A stretch of DNA of 64,000 nt, taken from Vulcanimicrobiota bacterium (GTDB taxonomy: Bacteria > Vulcanimicrobiota > Vulcanimicrobiia > Eremiobacterales > Eremiobacteraceae). Every line of letters begins with the position of its first letter. Position 1 is the first letter of the stretch. The notes beneath the pieces are model-generated. The model had not been told where the DNA came from and did not search any database. It worked only from the letters and a program-made list of their open reading frames with translations. This document shows, piece by piece, positions 27,432 through 36,015 of this stretch. Position numbers and translations under genes: made by a program. Location: positions 62,001-126,000 of the forward strand of contig JABCYQ010000003.1 in NCBI GenBank assembly GCA_013290125.1, given 5' to 3'.

Positions 27432-28016
27432 ATGAATAGGGAAATAGCGAAGCGCCTAAGGTTGGGTTTCAATGACGTAGTCGCGCAATATTTGACGCCT
27501 TTACTTGCTAACCACGGCTTAAAATGCATGGATTCCGGTCCTTATTTCGTCGCGTATGAATCACCGAGCGTGGCAATTGTTGTGCGGCACGAGATTGATT
27601 CGTATGAAATCGATATCCGGTTCTCGTTGGTTGGCAGTCCAAACTCGGAGATATCGCTGTTTGATTTACTGAGAGCTAAAGTCGGAGATGCTGTGGCGCG
27701 ACGAGCAATGCTTCAGGCGAGCACGCGTCTTGCAGTTGAACACAGCATACAGAAAATGGCCAGTCTGGTTTCAAAGTACGGCCAAGAGATCATTAGCGGT
27801 AACCGACGCGAATTTGTGGACGTAGGGAATATCGCGCACGGAATGGATCGGAAGTACACAAGAAAGGTTGTTCAGCGGCCGATCCGAGCGGCGGCCCTCC
27901 GAGCATGGAACATCAAAGACTTCGAGATCGTCGTTAAGCTGTATGAGTCAATCGAACAAGACCTTAGTCTCGTCGAATTGCAAAAGCTTAGATTCGCTCG
28001 CAAGCGATATAGATAG
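27432..28016 (+). CDS. Hypothetical protein of island 2
   Basis: 194 residues, soluble, without signal peptide. The first 80 residues alternate strands and charged turns (YFVAYESPSVAIVVRHEID, SYEIDIRFSLVG, then EISLFDLLRAK); the rest is helical with a basic tail (LQKLRFARKRYR). The overall shape resembles small immunity-type proteins, but I cannot name a family. Its start abuts the start of the divergent DUF4329-like gene with no bases between, so promoters must lie inside the coding regions. Confidence 0.65.
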   Translation: MNREIAKRLRLGFNDVVAQYLTPLLANHGLKCMDSGPYFVAYESPSVAIVVRHEIDSYEIDIRFSLVGSPNSEISLFDLLRAKVGDAVARRAMLQASTRLAVEHSIQKMASLVSKYGQEIISGNRREFVDVGNIAHGMDRKYTRKVVQRPIRAAALRAWNIKDFEIVVKLYESIEQDLSLVELQKLRFARKRYR

Positions 28017-28423
28017 GTCGACCGCCCGCCGAAACGATCTTTTGAATCATTGAAGCGCATGGCGCGTCCAGGCACGAGACTAAAATCGCTCTGGGCCCGA
28101 GAACGCAGTCCTCACATCGAATAGCAGATCGTATGCAAAACTTCCCAAGGTTTGACAGTTCGTGCAGCGTCTGGAATCCAGGAGCCGATCCATTTGAACG
28201 ACGCGCATCGCGTAAGGGTCTTTCGTGTGCGCGTGCATGAGCGCTTTACCTGCCGGACGTTGCCCTCGCCCGACCGTATCGCGAGATGTAGCCCACCGGC
28301 CTCCGTGTTGTCGCCCGAATGCTGACCACAATGCTGACCAACCATGGCAAGCTGCACGCTCTGGACGCTGCCATATCAGACTCGGTGACACTTGAATGAA
28401 CCAGAACCTACGATTTTCTTTCC
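28017..28423. other. Intergenic stretch at the right end of island 2
   Basis: No credible gene on either strand. A short motif, gctgaccacaatgctgacca (from 28322), resembles gctgaccaggtgctgacca at 24433 in island 1, which hints at shared element-end sequence. No integrase remnant could be recognised in any frame. Confidence 0.45.
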
Positions 28424-28473
28424 TTGACACTGTAGGGGTCAGAGGTTCGAGACCTCTCGTGCCCACCATTTGA
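28424..28473 (+). repeat. att-type direct repeat, copy 3 (tRNA-Val 3' half)
   Basis: Identical to 23196-23245 over 50 bases (from TTGACAC in the anticodon loop to TTTGA past the CCA). It marks the right border of the tandem islands. Confidence 0.9.
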
Positions 28474-28479
28474 GAGCCA

Positions 28480-28516
28480 AGCGGCGCAAGGGTTTGCGCC
28501 GCTTTCTCTTTTTCTG
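28480..28516 (+). terminator. Intrinsic terminator, probably the original one of tRNA-Val
   Basis: A perfect 10-base stem, AGCGGCGCAA (28480-28489) with TTGCGCCGCT (28494-28503), a 4-base loop and then a T-rich run. It begins 7 bases after att copy 3. No gene ends there on the plus strand, so it makes sense only as the terminator of the tRNA before the islands inserted. Confidence 0.75.
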
Positions 28517-28609
28517 GCTTGGTCGATTTGGACGAAAATGGGTACGGATTGGTAGTCGATGCGATCGCGACCGCCGGCGCTGGCTTCATGACGGGCCGAC
28601 CCCAATCTG

Positions 28610-29881
28610 TCAAACTTTTGGCAACCGCCTGTGCGATCCTCTGGCTTTTGAAATTCCAACAGTAACGCCAATGATTGTACCGATAAGGGCGCCCAACCAG
28701 GATAAGAAACCGGCGATCTGATCCCAACTCACAATCGACCCGCGCATGTCCACTCCAAAATCAGACCACATCAATTCAACCGGATCCTCTAGAAAGGAGT
28801 TGGTCGCAGAAAGACGTTGTACTTGATACACACTTATTCGAACGTTGTGGCTGCCCTTGTCATTCGACCGAAGCCTCCAGGCCCATTCTACGCCAAAGGT
28901 TGCGACTTGGCTCAGACTGCTCGGCGAATCGTTCAGTGAAGTCACCTCAAACGTTGGCGCAGCAATTCTCGGAACAAGGTAGCCCCCTGGCCGAAGCTTA
29001 GCGGCGCCAAAATGAAAAGTGGATTCATGTGAACGCGATTGACGACACGCGATTGGTGAAAATGCCCACACGACGACGTCGACGGCGCCATCCCCCTGGC
29101 CTTCGCCCGGAACCTGAGTTGCGATTGCAACCGCATTCTTATCGTAAGTTTTTCCGAAATGCAGAATGGGGTCAAACACGATTCGATTTCCGTAATCTTG
29201 AAACAAGTCTATTCGTGGGGACAGTGCGGTTGCGATTAAGTAGCAAACAGCTGGACCGACAAAAAGGAGAGCGAGGCGAGCGGAGCCCGTCGTACCATTT
29301 TCAACTGGCCGATCAACTATGTGGGTTGCAGCGAGGAGACTCGCCGATACCGCGAATAAAATGAAACTTGATCGTGCAGCATGATTTATTCCTACCTCCC
29401 ATCCGCTGGCGGCGGCCGCGGTAAAGGCGTCATGCAACGACAACTCTCCTATGATTGAGGCCAATAGGACGGCGCCAGCACCGACAGTGGTCTGTTTCGA
29501 GATCTCCGGCACGTTCGGAAGCAATCGCGTGAACAGAATCCGAAGAGTTCGATAAAAAGCGTAGCCGAACAAACCGAGACAGCTGAACAGTATCGCCACG
29601 AGCCAACTATGATCGAGTAGTACATCATTCGCGGGTTTGGAAAGTAACCCGCCATATGACATGATTTGTTGAGAGAGCACCGTGTCAATGTTCGGGCACA
29701 AGGCTTCGATATTGTCCGGGAGAATAGGAAAAGAGCTATGGGCGACGGTGACAAAGACGTTAGCGGCTTCAGATGCGACGTGCAGCCCGCCGCCGACGCA
29801 CGTTACAAGTAGTGTCGCGAACAAGAACGCAGAAAGCGTTAATTGAAAGGCTCGGCTACTTGGCCCGCTTGAAGCCGTCAT
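28610..29881 (-). CDS. Multi-spanning membrane protein of unknown function
   Basis: 423 residues. Hydrophobic segments lie near residues 14-35, 90-112, 130-150, 165-190, 205-222 and 395-415, so the protein spans the membrane several times. The stretch between about 225 and 390 is soluble and beta-rich (VDVVVWAFSPIACRQSRSHE, FGVEWAWRLRSND). No family was recognised. It is the last gene of the leftward group that starts with the phosphoesterase, and lies just outside att copy 3. Confidence 0.7.
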   Translation of the reverse strand: MTASSGPSSRAFQLTLSAFLFATLLVTCVGGGLHVASEAANVFVTVAHSSFPILPDNIEALCPNIDTVLSQQIMSYGGLLSKPANDVLLDHSWLVAILFSCLGLFGYAFYRTLRILFTRLLPNVPEISKQTTVGAGAVLLASIIGELSLHDAFTAAAASGWEVGINHAARSSFILFAVSASLLAATHIVDRPVENGTTGSARLALLFVGPAVCYLIATALSPRIDLFQDYGNRIVFDPILHFGKTYDKNAVAIATQVPGEGQGDGAVDVVVWAFSPIACRQSRSHESTFHFGAAKLRPGGYLVPRIAAPTFEVTSLNDSPSSLSQVATFGVEWAWRLRSNDKGSHNVRISVYQVQRLSATNSFLEDPVELMWSDFGVDMRGSIVSWDQIAGFLSWLGALIGTIIGVTVGISKARGSHRRLPKV

Positions 29882-29965
29882 TGACTCACCTCTCTATACG
29901 ACCAACGAATTTCTTCCCAGCAGGCGTATGTGCATCAGCCCACCGAGGAATCCGCCCCTGGTTGC

Positions 29966-30160
29966 TCACATACGCCTTTGAGCCATGGCGATATACCCCG
30001 GGAAACGGACAACTGAGACTCGCTTTGGCATACGGCTCGAGGGCGGCAATCCGACCACGGCGATATCGACTTTCGCGTTCTTATATCGTTTGGAGGCCAG
30101 CACGAAAGCAACGGCTTTGCCATCGCGTGTCTGTACGAACATCAATTGCCGGCAACTCAT
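29966..30160 (-). CDS. Small ORF coupled to the membrane hydrolase gene
   Basis: 64 residues (starts MSCRQLMFVQTRDGKAVAF, then VLASKRYKNAKVDIAVVGLP). Its ATG overlaps the TGA of the upstream hydrolase gene (ATGA), which suggests translational coupling. The sequence is beta-strand-like and basic. No family was recognised; the overlap is the only support, so it may be a chance frame. Confidence 0.45.
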   Translation of the reverse strand: MSCRQLMFVQTRDGKAVAFVLASKRYKNAKVDIAVVGLPPSSRMPKRVSVVRFPGYIAMAQRRM

Positions 30161-31203
30161 TGTTCGTGTTCAAACAATATCTTCAGGACGGATAAATTCT
30201 GGAAATAGAGCGTATGCGCTCGACCGGAGATTCGTAAAGGCAACGGAACACCGTTGTTTACGGGAACACTTTGAATCTTTGGGCTCCCCGCCTTGTTAGG
30301 GACGGGACCAGCGAACCAATCATCGGTAGAGTAGATGTCAATCCATTTGCCAACGCTTGGGGAATTTGTTGCGGCGGCGATCTCGTTGCATAAACTTGGC
30401 TCGTCCGCGACGAGAAACGCAAGAAAGCCGCCGACGGTCACAAAGTCAACTTTTGTCGGCAGCCCATTGGCGATGGCGTCAAGCGAAGCAAGCACCCCGA
30501 AGCTCTGACCGACGAGCCTAACGGAGTCGTAGTTCGCCGGATCGTAGAGCGACGACACGCCGTCGCGTATCAGCTTTCGGAACCTCGCGCGAACCGGGAT
30601 GCCGGCACTGTCCGGGGAGTTCTTCAGAAAAGTTCGAAAAAGGTCGCCGACATCGGCTATCGTGTCAGGGCGAAAACCGAGAGCGGCCAACACGATGGAC
30701 AGCCAGGCCCAGACCCAGAACTCCTGCATGCTTACGCCGAGCAGACTTGCTTTCGCCATCCACGGGGCTAGCGCGGCCCCGACGGGCGCTGGCAACGCGA
30801 CGTTTCCAGCGGCCACGAGCAAGACCGCGACAGTTCCGTAAAACCAGATAGCGAGGAGCGTAGAGCCCAACAAGAACGCCAAAAGCCACGCGAAACTTCG
30901 GCTGATCGCCAAAATTGTTCTTGGATTGATCCACGACAACGCTATCAGCAGGCCGCTGAAAAGCCGAACGTACCACTTCTTGCCACAGAGCGGCTCGGTT
31001 ACGTCTTGCCAGAACAGCTCAAAGATATCGACGCGTGAGGCGCCTGACTGAAAGCGATAGCCAGCGTACCCGTTGTAAAGTATTGAGGCTGACGAGATCC
31101 CGAGCTGAATCTCCGCCTGGTCCTTTAGGTCGCCGAGGATCCGATTTCGCTTTGGCGTCTCGGCGTATCCAGGCACCAAAAGCAAAAGGACACGTTCCGG
31201 CAT
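30157..31203 (-). CDS. Membrane-anchored alpha/beta hydrolase
   Basis: 348 residues. The first 80 residues begin an alpha/beta-hydrolase fold (ERVLLLLVPGYAETPKRNRI). Two or three membrane helices follow (about 81-95, 103-133, 160-176), then the nucleophile elbow GQSFG (Ser234) in VRLVGQSFGVLASLDAIAN. The C-terminal half continues the fold (FVTVGGFLAFLVADEPSL, DIYSTDDWFAGPVP). A membrane insertion inside the hydrolase fold is unusual. AGGAG lies 7 bases before the ATG at 31203, and the gene starts 10 bases after the phosphoesterase stop. The substrate is unknown; esterase or lipase is likely. Confidence 0.75.
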   Translation of the reverse strand: MPERVLLLLVPGYAETPKRNRILGDLKDQAEIQLGISSASILYNGYAGYRFQSGASRVDIFELFWQDVTEPLCGKKWYVRLFSGLLIALSWINPRTILAISRSFAWLLAFLLGSTLLAIWFYGTVAVLLVAAGNVALPAPVGAALAPWMAKASLLGVSMQEFWVWAWLSIVLAALGFRPDTIADVGDLFRTFLKNSPDSAGIPVRARFRKLIRDGVSSLYDPANYDSVRLVGQSFGVLASLDAIANGLPTKVDFVTVGGFLAFLVADEPSLCNEIAAATNSPSVGKWIDIYSTDDWFAGPVPNKAGSPKIQSVPVNNGVPLPLRISGRAHTLYFQNLSVLKILFEHEQ

Positions 31204-31213
31204 CGCGATGCTC

Positions 31214-32629
31214 CTAGCTTGGTCGCTCGACCTGCACTGTCGACCCCGGTACGTGCGGAGTCGCATCAATGGTCGCGCGCTTCAGCGTTATCACGTTCTG
31301 CTCGAGCTGCGAGAGATTGTCAAAGACGACTGATCGACGATCGAGCGCCTTCAGTTCCGGTAGGATGAAGATCCGCTCCATGTATCGCTCGAAGTCAGTC
31401 GCAGGTGCCGTTAACCTTCCCTGGATGTCCTTGGCCCAATTCATCGCAAAAATCTCGCGGGGATCGCCCGTATAGCAATCCTTTTGTCGGGCGGTCGCCG
31501 AGAAGTCGAGGCAACCCCAGATTCCGTTGGAGTCTTTCCAGCGTTGCCCAAAGCGCCCGTCAAACTGAACGCCCCATCGCTCGCTGATGCTCTTGATGAT
31601 CGATGTATGCGTGAACGGCGTATGCGAAACAGCCTTCATCGAGTACGGACTTATGATCAGAGCAGGCACGCGGAAGCCCAGACGGTCGTCCTCCGGATGC
31701 TCAGGCGTTGTGATCTGTGGCGGCGGCACGTGATCGTAGAATCCACCGCTTTCGTCGTACGTGATGATGAGCGCGCTGTCGCGCCAGCTATCGCTATGGG
31801 TAAGGGCATCGACGATAAGACCTACGAACTTCTGGCCAAGCCGCGGATCCGACGGCGGATGGTCGTCGGCGATCTGGAAGGGCGGATCAATGATGCTGAT
31901 TGTAGGGAGGTTGTCTTCTCTGCAGTCGGTGACGAACTGATGGATGTGAGGAAAGTTGGAGATGTGACTCAGAGCAAAGGGATACCAGAACGCGAGAAAC
32001 GGAAGGTCCGAGACGTAGCAGCGCCACGTGAGACGACGGCCGTGTTCATCGAAGGCATCTTCGATCTCGTCGAAGATGGGCGTCGTTCGAAAACCGGGAA
32101 ACGGCGGGACCGTCTGCGTTTCTCGGTCATCGTCTCGGACGCCGGAGTTCATATATTTTCGATTCGGCCACGTGGACCCGAGCACGGCGCCGAACCAACG
32201 ATCGCAAAGCGTGAATTCCCGCGCTAGCGCATCATAGACCGGTATCGTTTGCTTCGTGTAGTATCCCATCGGTACAGAGAAGTTTGGGCTTGTGCCGTAG
32301 ATTTGTTGATACGCCCGGACGAATCCGTCGTTGTTCCCGCCATCGAAGGATTCCAGCATCTGCTCCCACTCGTGCGGTGGGCCTTCGAAACCGTAGTCAG
32401 CACCATCCATGCAATGTGCCATAATTGGCTCAGCGTGCAGTCCCGAAAGCGTTGGCAACGGGTCCGGCAGGCCATCAACACGCGGCATTCCGTCCTTTGT
32501 CAGGTAACCGAGAAAATGATCAAACGATCGATTCTCCATCGTCAATTCGATGAGGTGGTTGATCTTGTTTACGGAGCCGCGGAATGCCGATTCGGGACCG
32601 TTGAACATTCTTCGAATCCAGTCGCGCAA
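31214..32629 (-). CDS. Phospholipase C-type phosphoesterase (PF04185 family)
   Basis: 471 residues. The catalytic N-terminal motif TMENRSFDHFLGYL is typical of bacterial phosphatidylcholine-type phospholipases C and AcpA-like acid phosphatases, as are DDHPPSDPRLGQKFV, TYDESGGFYDHVPPP and FRVPALIISPYS. These enzymes cleave phosphoester bonds of phospholipids or other phosphoesters. Family members are usually exported by Tat; here no signal peptide is seen in either of the possible starts (TTG at 32629, ATG at 32608). It heads a leftward group with the membrane hydrolase and two further genes. Confidence 0.88.
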   Translation of the reverse strand: MRDWIRRMFNGPESAFRGSVNKINHLIELTMENRSFDHFLGYLTKDGMPRVDGLPDPLPTLSGLHAEPIMAHCMDGADYGFEGPPHEWEQMLESFDGGNNDGFVRAYQQIYGTSPNFSVPMGYYTKQTIPVYDALAREFTLCDRWFGAVLGSTWPNRKYMNSGVRDDDRETQTVPPFPGFRTTPIFDEIEDAFDEHGRRLTWRCYVSDLPFLAFWYPFALSHISNFPHIHQFVTDCREDNLPTISIIDPPFQIADDHPPSDPRLGQKFVGLIVDALTHSDSWRDSALIITYDESGGFYDHVPPPQITTPEHPEDDRLGFRVPALIISPYSMKAVSHTPFTHTSIIKSISERWGVQFDGRFGQRWKDSNGIWGCLDFSATARQKDCYTGDPREIFAMNWAKDIQGRLTAPATDFERYMERIFILPELKALDRRSVVFDNLSQLEQNVITLKRATIDATPHVPGSTVQVERPS

Positions 32630-32943
32630 GAAATGAACCTGCTTTTAGGCTGAGCTCTGGGCAAACGCAATTAAACCTAAGCGATTCCCAGAGCTAAGGC
32701 TTGAAGTCGAAGCGGTCTTCGATAACAAGACAGGTCCGAACTGTAGCGCGTTCCGGCTCGTACCGTACCTGTTGAAGTCCTCAGTCGTTACGCGGACGCG
32801 GGAGAAGGCCGCGGCTACCCGGCCGTCCCTGTCTTTGTCAATTTAAGCGGTCGTAAATACTAGTAAAGTCCACAGTATCGCTCGGAGCCTGTTTTAGGCA
32901 TAGTTGTGAAACCAAGCGCTGTGTTGAACGCGGGGGTTCCAAC
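32630..32943. repeat. Divergent intergenic region with a 9-base inverted repeat
   Basis: 314 bases between the phosphoesterase start and the rightward gene at 32944. Near the phosphoesterase start is an exact inverted repeat, AGCTCTGGG (32653-32661) and CCCAGAGCT (32687-32695), separated by 25 bases. It could be an operator or a leader hairpin of the leftward transcript. I see no clear consensus promoter and no gene. Confidence 0.5.
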
Positions 32944-33681
32944 ATGCGAAGAACTGCCGTTCCTATAACGACTGTTGCGATCTGGTTTGCCGTGATATGC
33001 GTAGCTGCTGGGCCGGCAAGCCAATACCCGGCGATAGCGGATGCGTCGGCGACTCCCACGGCGTCGCCAAATCCGACGCCGTCGTCGACTGCCACCGCAA
33101 CTCCTGAGCCACCGCGCGTTCTCACTCTATCCGCCGGCGTCGGACTGTCGCCCGCCGGCGGAACGACATCGTTCGCGCTCGTGCCGATTCCGGGTTCCTC
33201 GCCGCCGATGCAAAGGATCGGCTATGGTGACAGCAACACCAATCCCGCACTTTCTCTCATCTTGCTCGCGAACTATCCGTTCTTTACGGCTCCAAGCCAG
33301 GGCTGGTTACGTGCTCTCGGCACACCGAACGGGACCATCGGCATCGGCACGAACAAGACCGATCTGATCGCCGGCCTGTCGTGGGGCTCCGGACAATCCG
33401 ACCAGGTCAAGAATTTTCTCACGCTCGGCGTCCGACAGATATCCGTTCCAGCGTTTCAAAATGGCTTCGGCATAGGCACGGTCGTGCCCAACAGCTTCAA
33501 TCTCACGAGTGCGACGTACACACGCCACGTCACGCGGTTCTTTATCGGCTATACGGTTGATGCATCGGCGCTTGTGTGCCTACTTCCGCACATTGCCATC
33601 CCCGTGTCGGGCTGCGCTAACGACAAGGGGTCCTCTGCAACACCCGCCCCGACAACTTCGCCATCTCCATCGCATACGTAG
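32944..33681 (+). CDS. Exported protein with Pro/Thr/Ser-rich linkers
   Basis: 245 residues. An N-terminal hydrophobic segment (about 8-23) is followed by a Thr/Pro/Ser-rich stretch (about 35-58). The central domain is Gly-rich and beta-like (LTLSAGVGLSPAGGTTSF, FLTLGVRQISVPAFQNGFGI), and the tail is again rich in Pro, Thr and Ser. Such linkers are common in surface-exposed proteins. No family was recognised. It precedes the rightward hydrolase operon by 59 bases. Confidence 0.65.
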   Translation: MRRTAVPITTVAIWFAVICVAAGPASQYPAIADASATPTASPNPTPSSTATATPEPPRVLTLSAGVGLSPAGGTTSFALVPIPGSSPPMQRIGYGDSNTNPALSLILLANYPFFTAPSQGWLRALGTPNGTIGIGTNKTDLIAGLSWGSGQSDQVKNFLTLGVRQISVPAFQNGFGIGTVVPNSFNLTSATYTRHVTRFFIGYTVDASALVCLLPHIAIPVSGCANDKGSSATPAPTTSPSPSHT

Positions 33682-33740
33682 AGGAATCCATACAACTAGA
33701 GCAAGGCGGCTCACCACCGTTTAGAAATCGAGGATAAGCC

Positions 33741-34352
33741 ATGTTGAGCGGCATCGATGTCAGTGGAAACCAAGGCGGCGTCGACTTTGCGGCCCTAGCC
33801 GCGAGCGGTGGAGCGAACTACGTCTACGCGAAGGCGACCGAAGGCGTCACGTTCGTCGACGATCACTTCGCGCTCTACCATGACGCCTGCAAGAAAAACA
33901 ATATCCCCGTCGGAGCCTATCACTTCTTGCGATTCAACACCATTGACAATCCGATCGCCCAAGCGAAGCACTTCTTGCAGACGATCGCCGGCCGCGAGGG
34001 CGAGCTGCTACCCATGGTCGACGTGGAGGTGACAGATGGGCAACCGATCGCGACGCTCACGCAAACTTTGGACGCGTTCATGTCCGAAGTGGAGCAAACG
34101 CTCGGCGGCAAGCGGATGCTGCTCTATACTTTTTACTCTTACTGGAATAGCGCGATGCAGGGGAGCAACAGTTTCTCCGGGCACCCGCTTTGGATCGCCG
34201 AGTACAATTCATCCGCGGCCCCCTCGCTGCCCGGCGGTTTCAACGACTGGGTTGTCTGGCAATGGAGCAGCAGCGGAACTGTTCCTGGCATCGGCACCTC
34301 AGTTGATATGGATCGGCTCAAAACAGACCAGCTTTCTCTTATTTCGCGCTAG
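33741..34352 (+). CDS. GH25 lysozyme (muramidase)
   Basis: 203 residues covering one glycoside hydrolase family 25 domain. Catalytic acidic residues are in place: Asp6 (GIDVSGNQG) and the Asp94-x-Glu96 pair (PMVDVEVTDG). YVYAKATEGVTFVD, GAYHFLRF and LWIAEYN are further family marks. GH25 enzymes cut the MurNAc-GlcNAc bond of peptidoglycan. There is no signal peptide and no wall-binding domain, as in some phage endolysins and secreted effectors. GAGG lies 7 bases before the ATG. It begins a tight rightward group of five genes. Confidence 0.92.
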   Translation: MLSGIDVSGNQGGVDFAALAASGGANYVYAKATEGVTFVDDHFALYHDACKKNNIPVGAYHFLRFNTIDNPIAQAKHFLQTIAGREGELLPMVDVEVTDGQPIATLTQTLDAFMSEVEQTLGGKRMLLYTFYSYWNSAMQGSNSFSGHPLWIAEYNSSAAPSLPGGFNDWVVWQWSSSGTVPGIGTSVDMDRLKTDQLSLISR

Positions 34353-34364
34353 AGAACATTCGAA

Positions 34365-35042
34365 ATGGACTGGACGCGCGCGTTCGACAAAGCAGATATT
34401 CTCAGCGCGACGGTGCCGGGAGCCGCGCTTATGCTTGGTATGCTTTGGATCTTCGACGGTTCATCCTTCGTAGCTAAGCTCATTGGTTTGCATCTCGGTG
34501 GGCTAGGGGCGCTTATCTTAGCGTCTCTTGCGGCCGGAATCTGCATTCGAATGGTAGCGATGACGATATTTGCCGCGATCGGCTATACTCCACGCATCCG
34601 ATTTGACTATCTACTTCGTCTACTTCCCGGCGAGGGATGCGAGCGGGTCGCTCAAGAGCTTGATTCGGCATTTGGTGTCAGATTTCGCCTGCCTGGAAAG
34701 ACCACGCTTTTTCAATCTAGATACTGGCAAGCCAGCTTGCTGCTGAGCGCGGCGGGCCAAGCAGACATGATCGCTCGCGCAGATGAACAATTTGGAATGG
34801 CTGCGGGCCTCGCGGTATCGGTCCTGACGGTATCGGTGGTTTCAGCATTTTTCTCCGTGCAGAATCTGCATGCGGCCACCGGACTGGCTTTACTTTTGGC
34901 ACTAGTTCTCGGTTGGCAGGCCAGCCGCTGGGCGAATGCCGTCTCCAGCACGCTCATCGGCTGGTTCTCGTCGGTAATCGCGGATCCTGACTGGAAGATG
35001 CGACTCCGCCTCAACGTCGGCAACAGGATCGGCGCCCCGTAG
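34365..35042 (+). CDS. Membrane protein of unknown function
   Basis: 225 residues. Hydrophobic segments near residues 17-30, 38-73 and 145-180 suggest four or five membrane spans, with a soluble part between (YLLRLLPGEGCERVAQELDS). The gene starts 12 bases after the muramidase gene and ends 4 bases before the next, so it is in the same operon. It could serve as a holin-like or anchoring partner for the hydrolases, but no family is recognised. Confidence 0.65.
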   Translation: MDWTRAFDKADILSATVPGAALMLGMLWIFDGSSFVAKLIGLHLGGLGALILASLAAGICIRMVAMTIFAAIGYTPRIRFDYLLRLLPGEGCERVAQELDSAFGVRFRLPGKTTLFQSRYWQASLLLSAAGQADMIARADEQFGMAAGLAVSVLTVSVVSAFFSVQNLHAATGLALLLALVLGWQASRWANAVSSTLIGWFSSVIADPDWKMRLRLNVGNRIGAP

Positions 35043-35046
35043 TACT

Positions 35047-35997
35047 ATGATCAATCCTGTATATCTTTATGCAAGCGACGACCCGGAGACAGTCCGATCT
35101 CCCGGCAGGTTGCTTACGGCGAGCATAAGTTCCACCGAACCGTGTCGGCTCTACTTCGATCACGTGAACGGATCGCCGACTCGCCTGCGGATCGTGCTTG
35201 TCCTGCGAAATGCAACCGCAGGAGATGCGAGCGTCACCTTCGTCGATGGCCTCGGCGGGCCGGCGTACGACTTCATGGCGGTCGGCCACGCCGCTACCAA
35301 AAGATTCCTCATCAACCGCGATCAGGATGCCACGTCGCAGCGCGCCGTCGCAGGCGGTGGGGCCGTCGTGCTTTCTGACCTCATACTCGCGCCGCTCGAG
35401 TGCGTCTGCGGCGTATGGGAGCTGTCAACCGACTCCGATGCTCCGCTGGACCTCGTCGTGCTCGCTCTCAACATCGGCGACGACCCGGTCGCCTTGTGCA
35501 CGACTATCGCGGCGTGCGCGCCCGATCGGTCCAACCGCAAGGGCAAGTACGACATTTCGCAAGTCGCCGATCTAGCGCTCACCTACACGGTTGGCTCCGC
35601 GCAGGCGGATTTTGCGATCGGCGACGCGACCTATCCCAATGTCATTGTCGACCCGCTCGTACCCGACCCACAACCGCTCAAGGGCGAATACGCCATCGTT
35701 CGGCATGCGAACGTCGCCATCGTCAATCCAACCAGCTCGCTGGCACGAGTGGCGCTTGCCGTAAGCCCGCGCGGCGGTTCAGCGACTGGAACATACAAGA
35801 TCAACGGCCACTGGCTCGAGACGCCGTCTGCTCCTGCCGGTGCGTATTATCGCCTGATGACGTTTCCTCTCGCGGCCGGCGCAAGGGGAGAAATCGAATT
35901 GATCACTGCGGCGGAGTTGAACTCTTCGTACCCGGTCGTGTTCCGTGTGGCGCTCGATCGATCGAATCTCGCTAGCATTCCCGTCTCCCAATGTTGA
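35047..35997 (+). CDS. Beta-rich hypothetical protein in the hydrolase operon
   Basis: 316 residues, no signal peptide and no membrane helices. It looks like a string of beta-sandwich-type strands (LRIVLVLRNATAGDASVTFV, YAIVRHANVAIVNPTSSLAR, VALAVSPRGGSATGTYKING) and could be a structural or adhesive protein. No family was recognised. It lies 4 bases after the membrane protein gene and 18 before the lipase-like gene. Confidence 0.65.
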   Translation: MINPVYLYASDDPETVRSPGRLLTASISSTEPCRLYFDHVNGSPTRLRIVLVLRNATAGDASVTFVDGLGGPAYDFMAVGHAATKRFLINRDQDATSQRAVAGGGAVVLSDLILAPLECVCGVWELSTDSDAPLDLVVLALNIGDDPVALCTTIAACAPDRSNRKGKYDISQVADLALTYTVGSAQADFAIGDATYPNVIVDPLVPDPQPLKGEYAIVRHANVAIVNPTSSLARVALAVSPRGGSATGTYKINGHWLETPSAPAGAYYRLMTFPLAAGARGEIELITAAELNSSYPVVFRVALDRSNLASIPVSQC

Positions 35998-36015
35998 TAC
36001 GGAGGGCGCCCAGTC

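Larger units (their letters stand above)
26645..28423. mobile_element. Integrated island 2 at tRNA-Val (short, AT-richer)
   Basis: DNA between att copies 2 and 3. Its three genes (26695-27066, 27084-27431, 27432-28016) use visibly more A/T than the surrounding chromosome, in keeping with foreign origin. No integrase is present. The 407 bases before copy 3 contain no credible gene. Confidence 0.6.

Noticed and set aside
23250-28423. Integrase gene or remnant in the islands
   Set aside because: I looked on both strands for the Arg-His-x-x-Arg-Tyr pattern and for excisionase-like frames and found none. The repeated gctgacca motif is too short to call a remnant.
26590-28473. Two extra tRNA-Val genes
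   Set aside because: Only the 3' half from the anticodon loop is present at both places; the acceptor 5' strand and D arm are missing. They are attachment-site repeats.
28080-28727. Leftward open frame containing the string [13 protein letters not shown]
   Set aside because: This string is the well-known antisense translation of a tRNA 3' half; here it comes from att copy 3. It is not a protein gene.
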